Assembly (NCBI RefSeq): GCF_003071065.1
Contig: NZ_QCXX01000002.1
Span: 1 to 64,000 of the forward strand
Source of the DNA: Sphingobacterium athyrii
Lineage (GTDB): Bacteria; Bacteroidota; Bacteroidia; Sphingobacteriales; Sphingobacteriaceae
Length of the DNA stretch: 64,000 bases
Direction: 5' to 3'
A model generated the notes under the pieces. That model had not been told where the DNA came from. It did no database searches and was given only the letters and a program-made list of their open reading frames with translations. Position numbers and translations under genes: made by a program. Numbering within the stretch: position 1 is the first letter of the stretch; each line of letters opens with the position of its first letter. Below, one piece after another: positions 45,395 to 54,247 of the stretch.

Positions 45395-46066
45395 TTATTG
45401 TTTTGGGAAGTTAGGATCTGCTTTTACCTCTGCAATCTGTTTGGTATGTCGAGCACAATGTGCGGCAATAAACATTAAACCTTGGTAACCGTCGACGACG
45501 CCTGTCGGGTAATCGTTGATATGACTGCGAAGGTCTTTTGCATCCGCTTTCGTAATGTAATCGATCACTGGTTGTCGCGCAGCACGAAAATCAGCCAATG
45601 CCGTTTTTGAATCTTTGTATATGCCGGTTGGTTGAAGTTCTTTTGGAGCCTGAAATTTATGGCTTCGATCTGTAATTGTCGTTTTTAGATTGTCGTCGGT
45701 CATTTGCACCTCGCTCTTTCTTTCGGGCTGTGGCGCCTTGGTCAATGCGGCCTTTGCCATGTCAAATATCATTCGTTCAGATAGTACAATATGTTCCAGG
45801 CATTGGCTGATTGACCATTTGTCCGGAGCAGATTTAAATTGTAACTGAGCTTCACTGAGTCCTGAAACTTGTTTTTCGAGTTCGTTCGTCGTCTCATTGA
45901 AGTACTGCAATAGGGAATCTGTGCCCTCTTGCTCTTTTGTGCGTGTAGTTTGCTCAATTGCTTCAATAGCATCGTGCTGACTTGCTGCTTGTCTTGGAGC
46001 TGGGGTTGATGAAAGGAGTACTGCGCTAAAGCCGGCAATCGCTATCATATTCATAATCTTGTACAT
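45395..46066 (-). CDS. Exported DinB-family protein
   Basis: A 223-residue protein with an N-terminal hydrophobic segment (about 5-22, signal-like) followed by a low-complexity stretch and a DinB_2-type four-helix domain. The metal-site-type histidines are visible in CLEHIVLSERMIF (about 90-102) and IAAHCARHTKQI (about 201-212). DinB-like proteins are metal-dependent thiol-transferase or hydrolase-like; an exported version is less usual. The reaction is unknown. First gene of a two-gene unit with the SRPBCC gene; divergent from a TetR gene with the long palindrome between. Confidence 0.83.
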   Translation of the reverse strand: MYKIMNMIAIAGFSAVLLSSTPAPRQAASQHDAIEAIEQTTRTKEQEGTDSLLQYFNETTNELEKQVSGLSEAQLQFKSAPDKWSISQCLEHIVLSERMIFDMAKAALTKAPQPERKSEVQMTDDNLKTTITDRSHKFQAPKELQPTGIYKDSKTALADFRAARQPVIDYITKADAKDLRSHINDYPTGVVDGYQGLMFIAAHCARHTKQIAEVKADPNFPKQ

Positions 46067-46310
46067 GTTTATAATTTTTTTAATTGTTAAACGTCACTTT
46101 CTTTTTACAATTATAATTCATTTTTGTTTTTTTATTCTTTTCATAAGGCAAGAAATAGGATAGGATGTATGCCTTTAAAGACTGCCTTTTTTACGATAGT
46201 AAATCTAAAAATGCTTATGAAATGTTAAATTTAATTTATAATAAGAATAGGCCGGAATCAATAGGAGGACCTAATGGCTTATTTAAAAGGACTATAGGTA
46301 AGATTTATTT
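46067..46310. other. AT-rich divergent promoter region of dinB-like and TetR genes
   Basis: About 245 nt, to the left of the palindrome. A plus-strand frame of 67 codons (46165-46368) runs into the palindrome and is not credible as a gene. It must hold promoters for both divergent genes but I could not fix exact elements. Confidence 0.5.
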
Positions 46311-46367
46311 TATATATTTTCAATTTTCAAACATTTTATTAAAATGTTTGAAAATTGAAAATATATA
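46311..46367. promoter_or_regulatory. 57-nt palindrome, probable operator of the adjacent TetR gene
   Basis: Left arm 46311-46338 and right arm 46340-46367 are exact reverse complements: 28 bp, with one central T. The inner part is CAAACATTTTATTAAAATG and the outer part is AT-rich (CAATTTTC / GAAAATTG). It ends 16 nt before the TetR ATG, where it would cover the promoter or leader. TetR proteins bind palindromes, so autoregulation is the simplest reading. It could also form a long RNA hairpin. It has no T-run terminator tail beyond its own ends. Confidence 0.6.
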
Positions 46368-46383
46368 ACTAACTTTAATTCAG

Positions 46384-46992
46384 ATGAACAAAAAGGAACA
46401 GGTTAAGGTGCGGATTGGTCAGGCCGCAATGGAGTGTTTTGAGCGATATGGCTTGGAAAAGACAACATTGGACGATATCGCAAAAGCGGTTGGATTGAAC
46501 AAAACGTCTCTTTACTATTATTACAAGAACAAGGAAGATATTTTTATAGAGGTTGCTATCCGTGAAGGGGAATCCTTTATAGGTGCGTTGCAGCAGAGTA
46601 CATTAAAGAAAAAAGGAGTGGAGCATCAGATTGCCTTTTATCTGGAATCAAGATTGAACTATTATACGAATGTACTGAATATGAATCGGGTATCGGTAGA
46701 GTCACTGGATAAGATTTTACCTCGTTTTTTTGAACTGTATGATGCGATGATGGTGCAAGAGAAAGACTTTCTGACAAAGCTTTTAGTGCAAGCCACCGTT
46801 CAAGAACAGCTAGATATGGAAGATCCGGATAATACGGCCTCGGTATTGATCAATTTTGCGAATGCGTTAAAGCATAGTACCGAGCAACAAGCAATCCTAA
46901 AGAAGCAAGTCGAAATCGACTATACGCAAAGTCTTCGGGATACTAAATTTTTGGTTTCCCTGATTTTTAAGGGAATCAGAAAGCGGGGATGA
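46384..46992 (+). CDS. TetR/AcrR-family regulator next to the receptor/beta-helix cluster
   Basis: A 202-residue TetR-type protein. DNA-binding head: RIGQAAMECFERYGLEKTTL (about 9-28), DDIAKAVGLNKTSLYYYYKN (about 29-48), a complete helix-turn-helix with the LYYYYKNKED ending. The ligand domain is unassigned. It directly precedes the TonB receptor operon by 74 nt on the same strand and follows a 57-nt palindrome, so it probably controls its own gene and the cluster downstream. The DinB-like gene diverges to the left. Confidence 0.9.
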   Translation: MNKKEQVKVRIGQAAMECFERYGLEKTTLDDIAKAVGLNKTSLYYYYKNKEDIFIEVAIREGESFIGALQQSTLKKKGVEHQIAFYLESRLNYYTNVLNMNRVSVESLDKILPRFFELYDAMMVQEKDFLTKLLVQATVQEQLDMEDPDNTASVLINFANALKHSTEQQAILKKQVEIDYTQSLRDTKFLVSLIFKGIRKRG

Positions 46993-47066
46993 TGACCTGT
47001 TTTAGGGAATCATGGATGGGTAAAGTGAAGCATTGAAGCGAATATTATACGCTAACCAATATAAAC

Positions 47067-49820
47067 ATGAAAAAAATTACCTTATTCATCCAGATTCTCT
47101 GTTTCTGCGCTCCACTGTCGTTGGTTGCGCAACAGACGATCAACGGGCGCGTGCGTAACAGCCTGACCGGAGAAGCAGCTTATGCAGTCTCCATACGTAT
47201 AAAAGACGGTAAAGAAGGCACCTTTTCGGACGATCGAGGTCGTTTTCAATTGAAAACGACCAAAACTTTACCACTCATCCTATCTATTTCTGCAATCGGT
47301 TTTGAACCCAAAGAGGTTGTTGTTGAAAGTTTGGCTTCCACGTTGGAGATTCCGCTGAATGTTTCGCCGATCTTAGGACAGGAGGTGGTGGTTTCTGCAA
47401 GCCGAACGGTGCAGACCAAACTTTCTTCTCCGGTAACTATTGAGCAAATCAGTAATAAAGATATTCATAACGCAGCGCAGATAAATTACATGGATATGCT
47501 GCAGGGGCTGCGGGGAGTCGATGTTACCGTATCGAGTATTGGTTTTACGAGTGTCACTACACGTGGGTTCAATACGAGTGGAAATACAAATTTTACACAG
47601 ATTGTTGATGGGATGGACAACCAAGCTCCGGGCTTAAACTTTCCGTTGGGTTCCGTGATTGGCCTGACCCAACTTGATGTCGACAATATTGAGTTATTGT
47701 CTGGCGCATCTTCCGCTTTATATGGCTCACGAGGACTCAATGGAACCATGATCGCTACAGGAAAGAATCCATTCAAATATCAGGGATTAAGTGTATTGGT
47801 AACTCAGGGGGTCAATCATTTAAATCCTAAAAAGAACAATGATCCAGTCCCCACTTCACCCTACTATGACTGGTCCGTTCGCTATGCCAAGCAGCTCAGT
47901 AATCGGATTGCTTTTAAGATCAACGGTCAATATACACAAGCAAAGGACTGGGTCGCCAATGATGAGACAAACAAAAACGGTTTGGGTACAGCGCTCACAG
48001 ATCCCAATTATAATGGTGTGAATAGGTATGGTGGGGCAACTTCGGTAGATATCAATCCTTTCCTGGAAGCTGCTCTTGCAGGAAATCCGGATTTGAGGCC
48101 TATTGTTGAACCTTTACTTGCCCATCCAAATTATGTCTCGCGGACAGGCTACCCTGAGTATGGATATCTCGATAATCGGGCAAAACTTTTTAAGGTGAAC
48201 GGCGAATTTCGTTACAAAATTTCACCTGATATCGAAGCGATTGCCTCAGCGACTTTCGGTACCGGAAATATTGTGTATACCAATGATACCCGCTATCAGT
48301 TGAAAGGATTTAAAGTAGGCCAATACCGTTTGGAGGTACGGAGTGACAAGTGGTTTGTCCGGGCGTATACGACTCAGGAAAATTCAGGCAAAACACTCGT
48401 GGCCGGACCGACTGCGCAATATATCAATGAGTCATGGAAAACCAGTTACGATGGCAATGTAGGGGGCTGGTACCCTGAATATACTGCTGGTCTCCTTCAG
48501 GCACTGGCCTCGGGGACAGCACTTACAGATGCCCATCTGCAAGGACGTAGTTTGGCGGATCAAGGACGGGCGGAACTAGGTACTGCGCTATTTAATAGAC
48601 TCAAAGACAGCATTAGTAATACGCCAATTTCTGAAGGGGGAACGTTATTTCTGGACCGAAGTAAGCTATATAATACCGAAGCACAGTATAATTTCTCGGA
48701 ACATATCAAATTTATGCAGGTCATAGCAGGCGTAAATTGGCGTTTATATAGCCTGAATTCTAAAAATACTTTATTTCCGGATAAGGATAAACCGATTCAC
48801 GTCAATGAATATAGTGCCTACCTTCAACTCGCGAAAAAGATTATGGAGGAACGGATGCATATCGCTACTTCTTTTCGGTATGATAAGAATACCTTGTTTG
48901 CTCAACCGAAACTTACATCGCGTGCATCAATGGTATACGAAGTGCTAAGACAGAATTATTTACGTTTTTCTTATCAAAATGCGTATAGCTTTCCTTCAAA
49001 TATTCAGGCGCTCCAAAATACATTGAACGGCTATAATAGTTTTTCATCCGGTGGATCCTCGCTATTATTGATCGATAATTATCAATTTGACCGTTATCCT
49101 CCTTACACATTGGAAAGTGTGCAAAAATTTCAGGCGACAAATGATCCGAAGGTACTTCAGCAATTTAAGTTTGACAATATAAAACCACAGTCCGTAAATG
49201 CTTTTGAACTGGGATATGCAGCCGTGTTTGGTAAGCGTGTCATGGTTGATGTACTCGGTTATTTTTCAACATGGAAGAATTTTATCGGTTATGCCAATGT
49301 CGCAAATACACCGGGCACTGACGATATCAATGCTTTTAAGGATCATGCAACCTATGTCCAATATAATGTGGCCTTTAATGGTGGAGAAACCGTAAATACA
49401 TACGGCTATGCCGCAAGTGTGAGTATAGATCTAGGTCGGAATTTTATGACAAAGGCAAACTATTATTCGGATTATCTTAAGAACAAAAATAATAGCCAGA
49501 TCAACAACTTTAATACACCGAATTATCATGTCAATTTTGAATTTGCAAATAGTGGATTCGGTAAAAAGCAGGTCTGGTCTTTTAGCACATCCCTTCGTTA
49601 TAGACCCGGATATTATTATGTTGTTTCAGGCGGTCTTGCTGCGGGACAGGTGCCTAGTTCGACAGTAATTGATGCGCAAGTGAGCTATAAGTTTATTAAA
49701 GCCCGTTCTGGTATTCGCGTCGGTGGAACAAATATTACGAACAAATACTATTCTACAGGTATCGCAAACCCTCGCATCGGTGCGGTGTATTATGTCACCT
49801 ATGCTTATAATATTTTTTAA
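47067..49820 (+). CDS. TonB-dependent outer-membrane receptor
   Basis: A 917-residue receptor. Signal peptide 1-21 (ends SLVAQ), a carboxypeptidase-regulatory-like domain (about 24-105: INGRVRNSLTGEAAYAVSI), a plug domain (about 115-230: VVVSASRTVQTKLSSPVTIE, QGLRGVDVTVSSIG, LYGSRGLNGTMI) and a C-terminal barrel ending YAYNIF. It imports a bulky substrate with TonB energy; no SusD partner follows, so a SusCD-type glycan system is unlikely. Next gene is 27 nt downstream. The substrate is not known. Confidence 0.93.
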   Translation: MKKITLFIQILCFCAPLSLVAQQTINGRVRNSLTGEAAYAVSIRIKDGKEGTFSDDRGRFQLKTTKTLPLILSISAIGFEPKEVVVESLASTLEIPLNVSPILGQEVVVSASRTVQTKLSSPVTIEQISNKDIHNAAQINYMDMLQGLRGVDVTVSSIGFTSVTTRGFNTSGNTNFTQIVDGMDNQAPGLNFPLGSVIGLTQLDVDNIELLSGASSALYGSRGLNGTMIATGKNPFKYQGLSVLVTQGVNHLNPKKNNDPVPTSPYYDWSVRYAKQLSNRIAFKINGQYTQAKDWVANDETNKNGLGTALTDPNYNGVNRYGGATSVDINPFLEAALAGNPDLRPIVEPLLAHPNYVSRTGYPEYGYLDNRAKLFKVNGEFRYKISPDIEAIASATFGTGNIVYTNDTRYQLKGFKVGQYRLEVRSDKWFVRAYTTQENSGKTLVAGPTAQYINESWKTSYDGNVGGWYPEYTAGLLQALASGTALTDAHLQGRSLADQGRAELGTALFNRLKDSISNTPISEGGTLFLDRSKLYNTEAQYNFSEHIKFMQVIAGVNWRLYSLNSKNTLFPDKDKPIHVNEYSAYLQLAKKIMEERMHIATSFRYDKNTLFAQPKLTSRASMVYEVLRQNYLRFSYQNAYSFPSNIQALQNTLNGYNSFSSGGSSLLLIDNYQFDRYPPYTLESVQKFQATNDPKVLQQFKFDNIKPQSVNAFELGYAAVFGKRVMVDVLGYFSTWKNFIGYANVANTPGTDDINAFKDHATYVQYNVAFNGGETVNTYGYAASVSIDLGRNFMTKANYYSDYLKNKNNSQINNFNTPNYHVNFEFANSGFGKKQVWSFSTSLRYRPGYYYVVSGGLAAGQVPSSTVIDAQVSYKFIKARSGIRVGGTNITNKYYSTGIANPRIGAVYYVTYAYNIF

Positions 49821-49847
49821 CCAAAATAAATCATAAAAAAATAAATC

Positions 49848-51122
49848 ATGAAAGGATATGTAAAAAACGGGCTCATAATGGTGTTCATAAGTTTCGCCTT
49901 TTGGAGCTGCAAGAATCAACAAAGTAAAGATTATCATGTGCTGACTTTTGGTCCCGGGCAGGAGGAAGCAATTGAAGAGGCTTTTCTGTCGATTAAAGAT
50001 AGTACAAATATACATTTGAAATCAGGTAAATATCGTTTTGATAACCTGAGTATAGCCCAGGTCAACCATATTAAAATTGAAGGCGAGGGGCACGAAAAAA
50101 CCATCATCGACTTTTCGGGCCAGACACAGGGGGGAGAGGGCATCCGTATTACTGATGTCAAGGGGCTGACAATCGGAAAGATGACGATCCGGGATTCAAA
50201 AGGAGATCTATTGAAGATAAACAACAGCCAGGACATTATTATTGCAGACCTGCATAGTATATGGAGTTCGGCTGACTCTACCAGTGGCGGATATGGAATT
50301 TATCCGGTGCTCTGTAAGAATGTTCTTATCGAGAATTGCTATGCCGAAGGCGCTTCTGATGCAGGTATTTATGTTGGGCAAACCAAAGGAGTCGTGGTAA
50401 GAAAATGTAAGGCATCCAAAAATGTAGCTGGCTGTGAAATTGAAAATACGACTGATGCGGAGGTGTATGACAATGAGTTTTATGGAAATACCGCCGGTTT
50501 TTTAATTTTTGATTTGCCCGACCTGTCCCAACGGGGCGGACGAGTGAAGGCTTATCGTAATAAGATTTATGATAATAATTTTAGAAATTTTGCAAAAGGA
50601 GGTAGTTTTGGGACATTTTGGGGTGTCGGAAATGCCTCTCCCGGAAGTGGAATTATTATCCTTTCCACATCAAATATCGAATTGTATAACAATACGATTG
50701 AACACAATAATACTTCGGCTATTACCATAGCTTCTGGTTTTGCTGTGGATGAGAAGGCCGCTGAGCGCATCAATAACAACTACTCGCCAATACCCTCGCA
50801 GATTAAAATCCATGGAAATAAAATAAGCATGGGAGACAAGTTTCCTCAGCCTGCTTATGAACACCGCATTGGCCAATTAATTATTGCTACTGAGGCGCAG
50901 CTCAATGTCGTGGAACCCAATCGTTCAGTGAAAAGAATTCCTGCAATTCTATACGATGGTATTTCCAGTAATATTATGACAAATGGTACTGCCCCAAATC
51001 CGGATGCTATTTGCATTGATCAGCCCGGCGAAAATATGTTTGTGTCCGCAGATTTTAAACATGCGGGCCAGGGAGACAAATGGAAACCATCAAGCAATGT
51101 GAAACCATTTCAATGTAAATAG
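49848..51122 (+). CDS. Lipoprotein with parallel beta-helix repeats (TIGR03805-like)
   Basis: A 424-residue exported protein. The signal peptide ends FWSC with lipid-site Cys21. From about residue 70 on come repeating turns of a right-handed beta-helix: IKIEGEGHEKTIIDF, GIRITDVKGLTIGKMTI, LLKINNSQDIIIADL, GIYPVLCKNVLIENC, GIYVGQTKGVVVRKC, GCEIENTTDAEVYDN. The C-terminal part has GIIILSTSNIELYNN turns, then a tail. This matches the TIGR03805 family, which occurs in two-gene pairs with TIGR03806; the function of the pair is not known. The next gene starts 2 nt behind its stop. Confidence 0.85.
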   Translation: MKGYVKNGLIMVFISFAFWSCKNQQSKDYHVLTFGPGQEEAIEEAFLSIKDSTNIHLKSGKYRFDNLSIAQVNHIKIEGEGHEKTIIDFSGQTQGGEGIRITDVKGLTIGKMTIRDSKGDLLKINNSQDIIIADLHSIWSSADSTSGGYGIYPVLCKNVLIENCYAEGASDAGIYVGQTKGVVVRKCKASKNVAGCEIENTTDAEVYDNEFYGNTAGFLIFDLPDLSQRGGRVKAYRNKIYDNNFRNFAKGGSFGTFWGVGNASPGSGIIILSTSNIELYNNTIEHNNTSAITIASGFAVDEKAAERINNNYSPIPSQIKIHGNKISMGDKFPQPAYEHRIGQLIIATEAQLNVVEPNRSVKRIPAILYDGISSNIMTNGTAPNPDAICIDQPGENMFVSADFKHAGQGDKWKPSSNVKPFQCK

Positions 51123-51124
51123 CC

Positions 51125-52201
51125 GTGAAAAATATAAAACTAACCCTAGTTGGGATTGTTATTTTGTGTGTGTTCCTATTGATTTTACAACAAAGCTGCC
51201 GGCAAGGGAAAAATAAATCGGAACAGGTCAGTAGTTCATTCGTGTTTAAAGAAAAGCTTTCTGATTATGGATTTTTCAAGGGAAGGTTGAGTGATCTATT
51301 GCCGAAAGAAGGTATTCTCCCTTATGAATTAAGTACACCTTTGTTTTCAGATTATACTGTTAAAGATCGTTTTATTGTTCTTCCTACTGGAAAATCAATT
51401 GCGTACACGTCACAAGGACCTTTAGATTTTCCGGATTCAACAATAATCGTTAAAAATTTCTCCTATATCAATGTTCAGGGGCAGAAGATTATTATTGAAA
51501 CACGTTTATTGGTCAAAGACCCCGCAGATCATAACTGGAAAGTCATGAACTACCTTTGGAATGTGGAGCAATCAGATGCGATTAAGCATATTCGGGGGGC
51601 AAAATTGGCGATCACTTTGGTCGATAACAATGGGAATAGGAATAAGACAAATTACATGGTGCCAAATACCAATGACTGTAAGCGTTGTCATAATAATGCA
51701 TCGAAATTAATGCCAATAGGTCCTAAAGCCCGTAATCTGAATTTTGTCCGTTCAGGCGATTCTGTCAATCAATTGGCTCACTGGAGTACCAGGGGATTGT
51801 TGAAAAATATGCCCGACTTAAAACATGTCGCGCAATTGCCGATATGGACGGATAAGACCAAATTTAGTCTCGAAGATCGTTCCCGGGCTTATTTAGATGT
51901 CAATTGCGCCCATTGTCATACAAAGGGCGGGGATGCGTTTAATACAGGATTATTCCTCAACTACGAAGAGGATACACCGGCACATCTGGGTGTGGATAAG
52001 GCTCCTGTATCAGCAGGAGGAGGAGCAGGTGGATTAAACTATGATATTATACCCGGGGATTCGGAGCATTCTATCTTGTTGTATCGAATGAATAGTATAG
52101 AACCCGGGACAGCAATGCCTGAATTGGCCCGAAGTATAATCCATAAGGAAGGTGTGGATTTGATTCGGCAATGGATAGATAATATGCCAAAGAAAAAGTA
52201 A
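51125..52201 (+). CDS. Lipoprotein-like dihaem cytochrome c (TIGR03806/SO2930-like)
   Basis: A 358-residue exported protein with two CxxCH sites: CKRCH at 185-189 and CAHCH at 261-265. The N-terminal hydrophobic segment (about 6-22) ends in LQQSC with Cys25 a possible lipid site. The first part (about 40-175) has no haem and contains LSTPLFSDYTVKDRFIVLP, which is typical for the TIGR03806 (HNE_0200/SO2930) family. A C-terminal MPELARS-type Met and IIPGDSEHSILLYRM follow the second haem. Starts at GTG 51125. It is in translational proximity (2-nt gap) with the beta-helix gene. Confidence 0.85.
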   Translation: MKNIKLTLVGIVILCVFLLILQQSCRQGKNKSEQVSSSFVFKEKLSDYGFFKGRLSDLLPKEGILPYELSTPLFSDYTVKDRFIVLPTGKSIAYTSQGPLDFPDSTIIVKNFSYINVQGQKIIIETRLLVKDPADHNWKVMNYLWNVEQSDAIKHIRGAKLAITLVDNNGNRNKTNYMVPNTNDCKRCHNNASKLMPIGPKARNLNFVRSGDSVNQLAHWSTRGLLKNMPDLKHVAQLPIWTDKTKFSLEDRSRAYLDVNCAHCHTKGGDAFNTGLFLNYEEDTPAHLGVDKAPVSAGGGAGGLNYDIIPGDSEHSILLYRMNSIEPGTAMPELARSIIHKEGVDLIRQWIDNMPKKK

Positions 52202-52240
52202 CATTATTTTCACCTTCCGATTTATATTAATTCGAATAGC

Positions 52241-53632
52241 ATGATCGATCAAATAGATTCCATATTTCAGCAACAGCAACTCTTTAAAATTGAATTGCGA
52301 CATAGCGATGTCCATGAACGGATAGAAAAGTTACGCAGATTACGCCGCGTAATTGAAAGCAACGAAGATTTAATTTATGAAGCGCTGGCAAAAGATTTAC
52401 GCAAATCAAGAAATGAAGCTGCAATAAGCGAGGTATTATTTATTTATGGTGAAATCGAGTTTGCCATTCGTCATTTGCGAACATGGATGCGGCCAAAACA
52501 CGTGGGGAGGTCAATGACGAACCTACTGGCAAAAAGTTCGATTGTATATCAGCCCAAAGGGGCTGTTCTGATTATATCTCCCTGGAATTATCCCTTTCAG
52601 CTTACCATGAGCCCTTTGGTATCAGCCGTTGCTGCAGGTAACTGTATTGTTTTGAAGCCGTCTGAACACAGTCCATATACTGCATCCCTAATTCGGACGA
52701 TGATTTCCGAAGCATTTGATGTCAAAGAAATCGTTTGTATCGAAGGTGAAAAATCTACAGCGGAGACACTTCTGAAACTTCCTTTTGATCATATTTTCTT
52801 TACTGGTAGTTCAGTGGTGGGCAAACAGATTATGAGAGCTGCTTCTGACCATTTAAGTTCCGTAACCTTGGAACTCGGCGGGAAATCACCGGTTATACTG
52901 GATGAAACAGCTCATCTCGAAAAGGCGGCAAATAAAGTCGCCTGGGGGAAATTGATCAATGCTGGGCAGACTTGTATTGCTCCGGACTATGTTCTTCTTC
53001 CAACAGGATTGCGTGATGAATTTGTAAAACATTACTTAAATGCTGTGAAAAAAATGTTTTTTACAGGGAGCGGTGAAATAGACCCGACGCGTTACGCGAA
53101 GATTATCAATCAGAAGCATGCTGATCGCCTCAGTACTTTGATCGCCAGATCGGTTGAAGATGGGGCAACGTTGGTTGAAGGAGGCCAGCTGTCGGAGGAT
53201 TTAACTTTAAATCCGACCTTGTTGACGGGTGTTTCTTTGGATAATGCGATCATGAGCGAAGAAATATTTGGTCCCATCCTTCCGATTATAACTTATGACA
53301 ACTTGGAAGATGCAATTTCTATCGTAAATCAAGGCGAAAAACCATTGGCATTGTATATTTTTAGCGAAAGCAGGCATCATACCCAGCTTATCATCCAACA
53401 GATAGCTTCCGGAGGTGTCTGTGTCAATGATGTGCTGATCCATGTCTCTAATCCCCATTTACCATTCGGAGGAGTCAACGGTAGTGGCCAAGGAAGCTGC
53501 CATGGTTTTTTTGGCTTCAAGGCATTTTCACATGAGCGTGCTATAATGCGTCAATCTAAATATGATCTTTCGAAATGGATTTATCCGCCTTATAAAAATG
53601 GAATATTTAAATTGCTAAAAAAATGGATTTAG
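52241..53632 (+). CDS. Aldehyde dehydrogenase, class 3-like
   Basis: A 463-residue NAD(P)-dependent aldehyde dehydrogenase. Catalytic Cys245 is in AGQTCIAPDY (241-250), general-base Glu211 in LELGGKSP (210-217), oxyanion-site Asn115 in SPWNYPF (113-119), and FTGSSVVGK (187-195) is the cofactor loop. The short, roughly 460-residue form with the C-terminal membrane-like end (IYPPYKNGIFKLLKKWI) is that of class 3/fatty-aldehyde or coniferyl-aldehyde dehydrogenases. It lies 39 nt after the cytochrome gene, so it is likely part of the same transcript; whether it acts with the envelope proteins is an inference. Confidence 0.92.
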   Translation: MIDQIDSIFQQQQLFKIELRHSDVHERIEKLRRLRRVIESNEDLIYEALAKDLRKSRNEAAISEVLFIYGEIEFAIRHLRTWMRPKHVGRSMTNLLAKSSIVYQPKGAVLIISPWNYPFQLTMSPLVSAVAAGNCIVLKPSEHSPYTASLIRTMISEAFDVKEIVCIEGEKSTAETLLKLPFDHIFFTGSSVVGKQIMRAASDHLSSVTLELGGKSPVILDETAHLEKAANKVAWGKLINAGQTCIAPDYVLLPTGLRDEFVKHYLNAVKKMFFTGSGEIDPTRYAKIINQKHADRLSTLIARSVEDGATLVEGGQLSEDLTLNPTLLTGVSLDNAIMSEEIFGPILPIITYDNLEDAISIVNQGEKPLALYIFSESRHHTQLIIQQIASGGVCVNDVLIHVSNPHLPFGGVNGSGQGSCHGFFGFKAFSHERAIMRQSKYDLSKWIYPPYKNGIFKLLKKWI

Positions 53633-53656
53633 GCTGCTTATTTTTTATACTTGTAT

Positions 53657-54247
53657 ATGAATAAAATCAAAAGCATTGTTGTATTTTGCGCTTCCAGTTT
53701 GGGCAATTCCACCATATATGAAGATCAGGCGAAATACGTAGGTCATACTTTTGCGCAACGGAATGTTCAATTGGTATATGGCGGTGGACGCGCTGGATTA
53801 ATGGGCGTGGTTGCAAACGCCGCTTTGGAAAAAGGTGGCTCGGTCATTGGCGTTATTCCCCATTTTTTAAACTCAAAAGAGCGGGAACATCGAGGTGTAA
53901 CGAAGTTAATCATAGTAGACAGTATGCATGATCGTAAAAGAATCATGAATGAATACGCTGAAGGAGTAATTGCACTGCCCGGTGGATTTGGAACACTGGA
54001 GGAGCTTTTTGAAATGACGACCTGGGCGCAACTGGGGCTACATAGAAAACCTGTGGGATTGTTGAATATTAACGGGTTTTATGACCACCTAATCAAGTTT
54101 ATGGACCACATGGTTCATGAAGGTCTTTTAAGGCCGGAGAACCGCGAGATGCTGTTGGTCGGCCAGACAATTGAAGAACTTTTAGATAAGATGGAAAACT
54201 ATGCCCCGCCGGCAGTAACGAAATGGATCGAAAAAAATGAGATTTAA
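53657..54247 (+). CDS. LOG-family protein (TIGR00730 Rossmann fold)
   Basis: A 196-residue protein with VVFCASSLGN (about 8-17), YGGGRAGLMGVVANAAL (about 43-59) and the signature PGGFGTLEELFEMTTW (about 109-124), the lysine-decarboxylase-like/LOG family. Plant LOG and several bacterial members release the base from cytokinin or AMP-type nucleotides. The cellular role here is not known. Start: the ATG at 53657 was chosen over the in-frame TTG at 53651. It is 24 nt behind the aldehyde dehydrogenase and ends the presumed operon; no clear terminator was found after it. Confidence 0.9.
   Translation: MNKIKSIVVFCASSLGNSTIYEDQAKYVGHTFAQRNVQLVYGGGRAGLMGVVANAALEKGGSVIGVIPHFLNSKEREHRGVTKLIIVDSMHDRKRIMNEYAEGVIALPGGFGTLEELFEMTTWAQLGLHRKPVGLLNINGFYDHLIKFMDHMVHEGLLRPENREMLLVGQTIEELLDKMENYAPPAVTKWIEKNEI

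Noticed and set aside
46165..46368. 67-codon gene upstream of the TetR gene
   Set aside because: The frame runs into the long palindrome, its composition is AT-driven and no family is visible.
47067..49820. SusC-type glycan receptor system
   Set aside because: No SusD-like gene follows and there is no glycoside hydrolase nearby; the neighbours are a beta-helix lipoprotein and a cytochrome.
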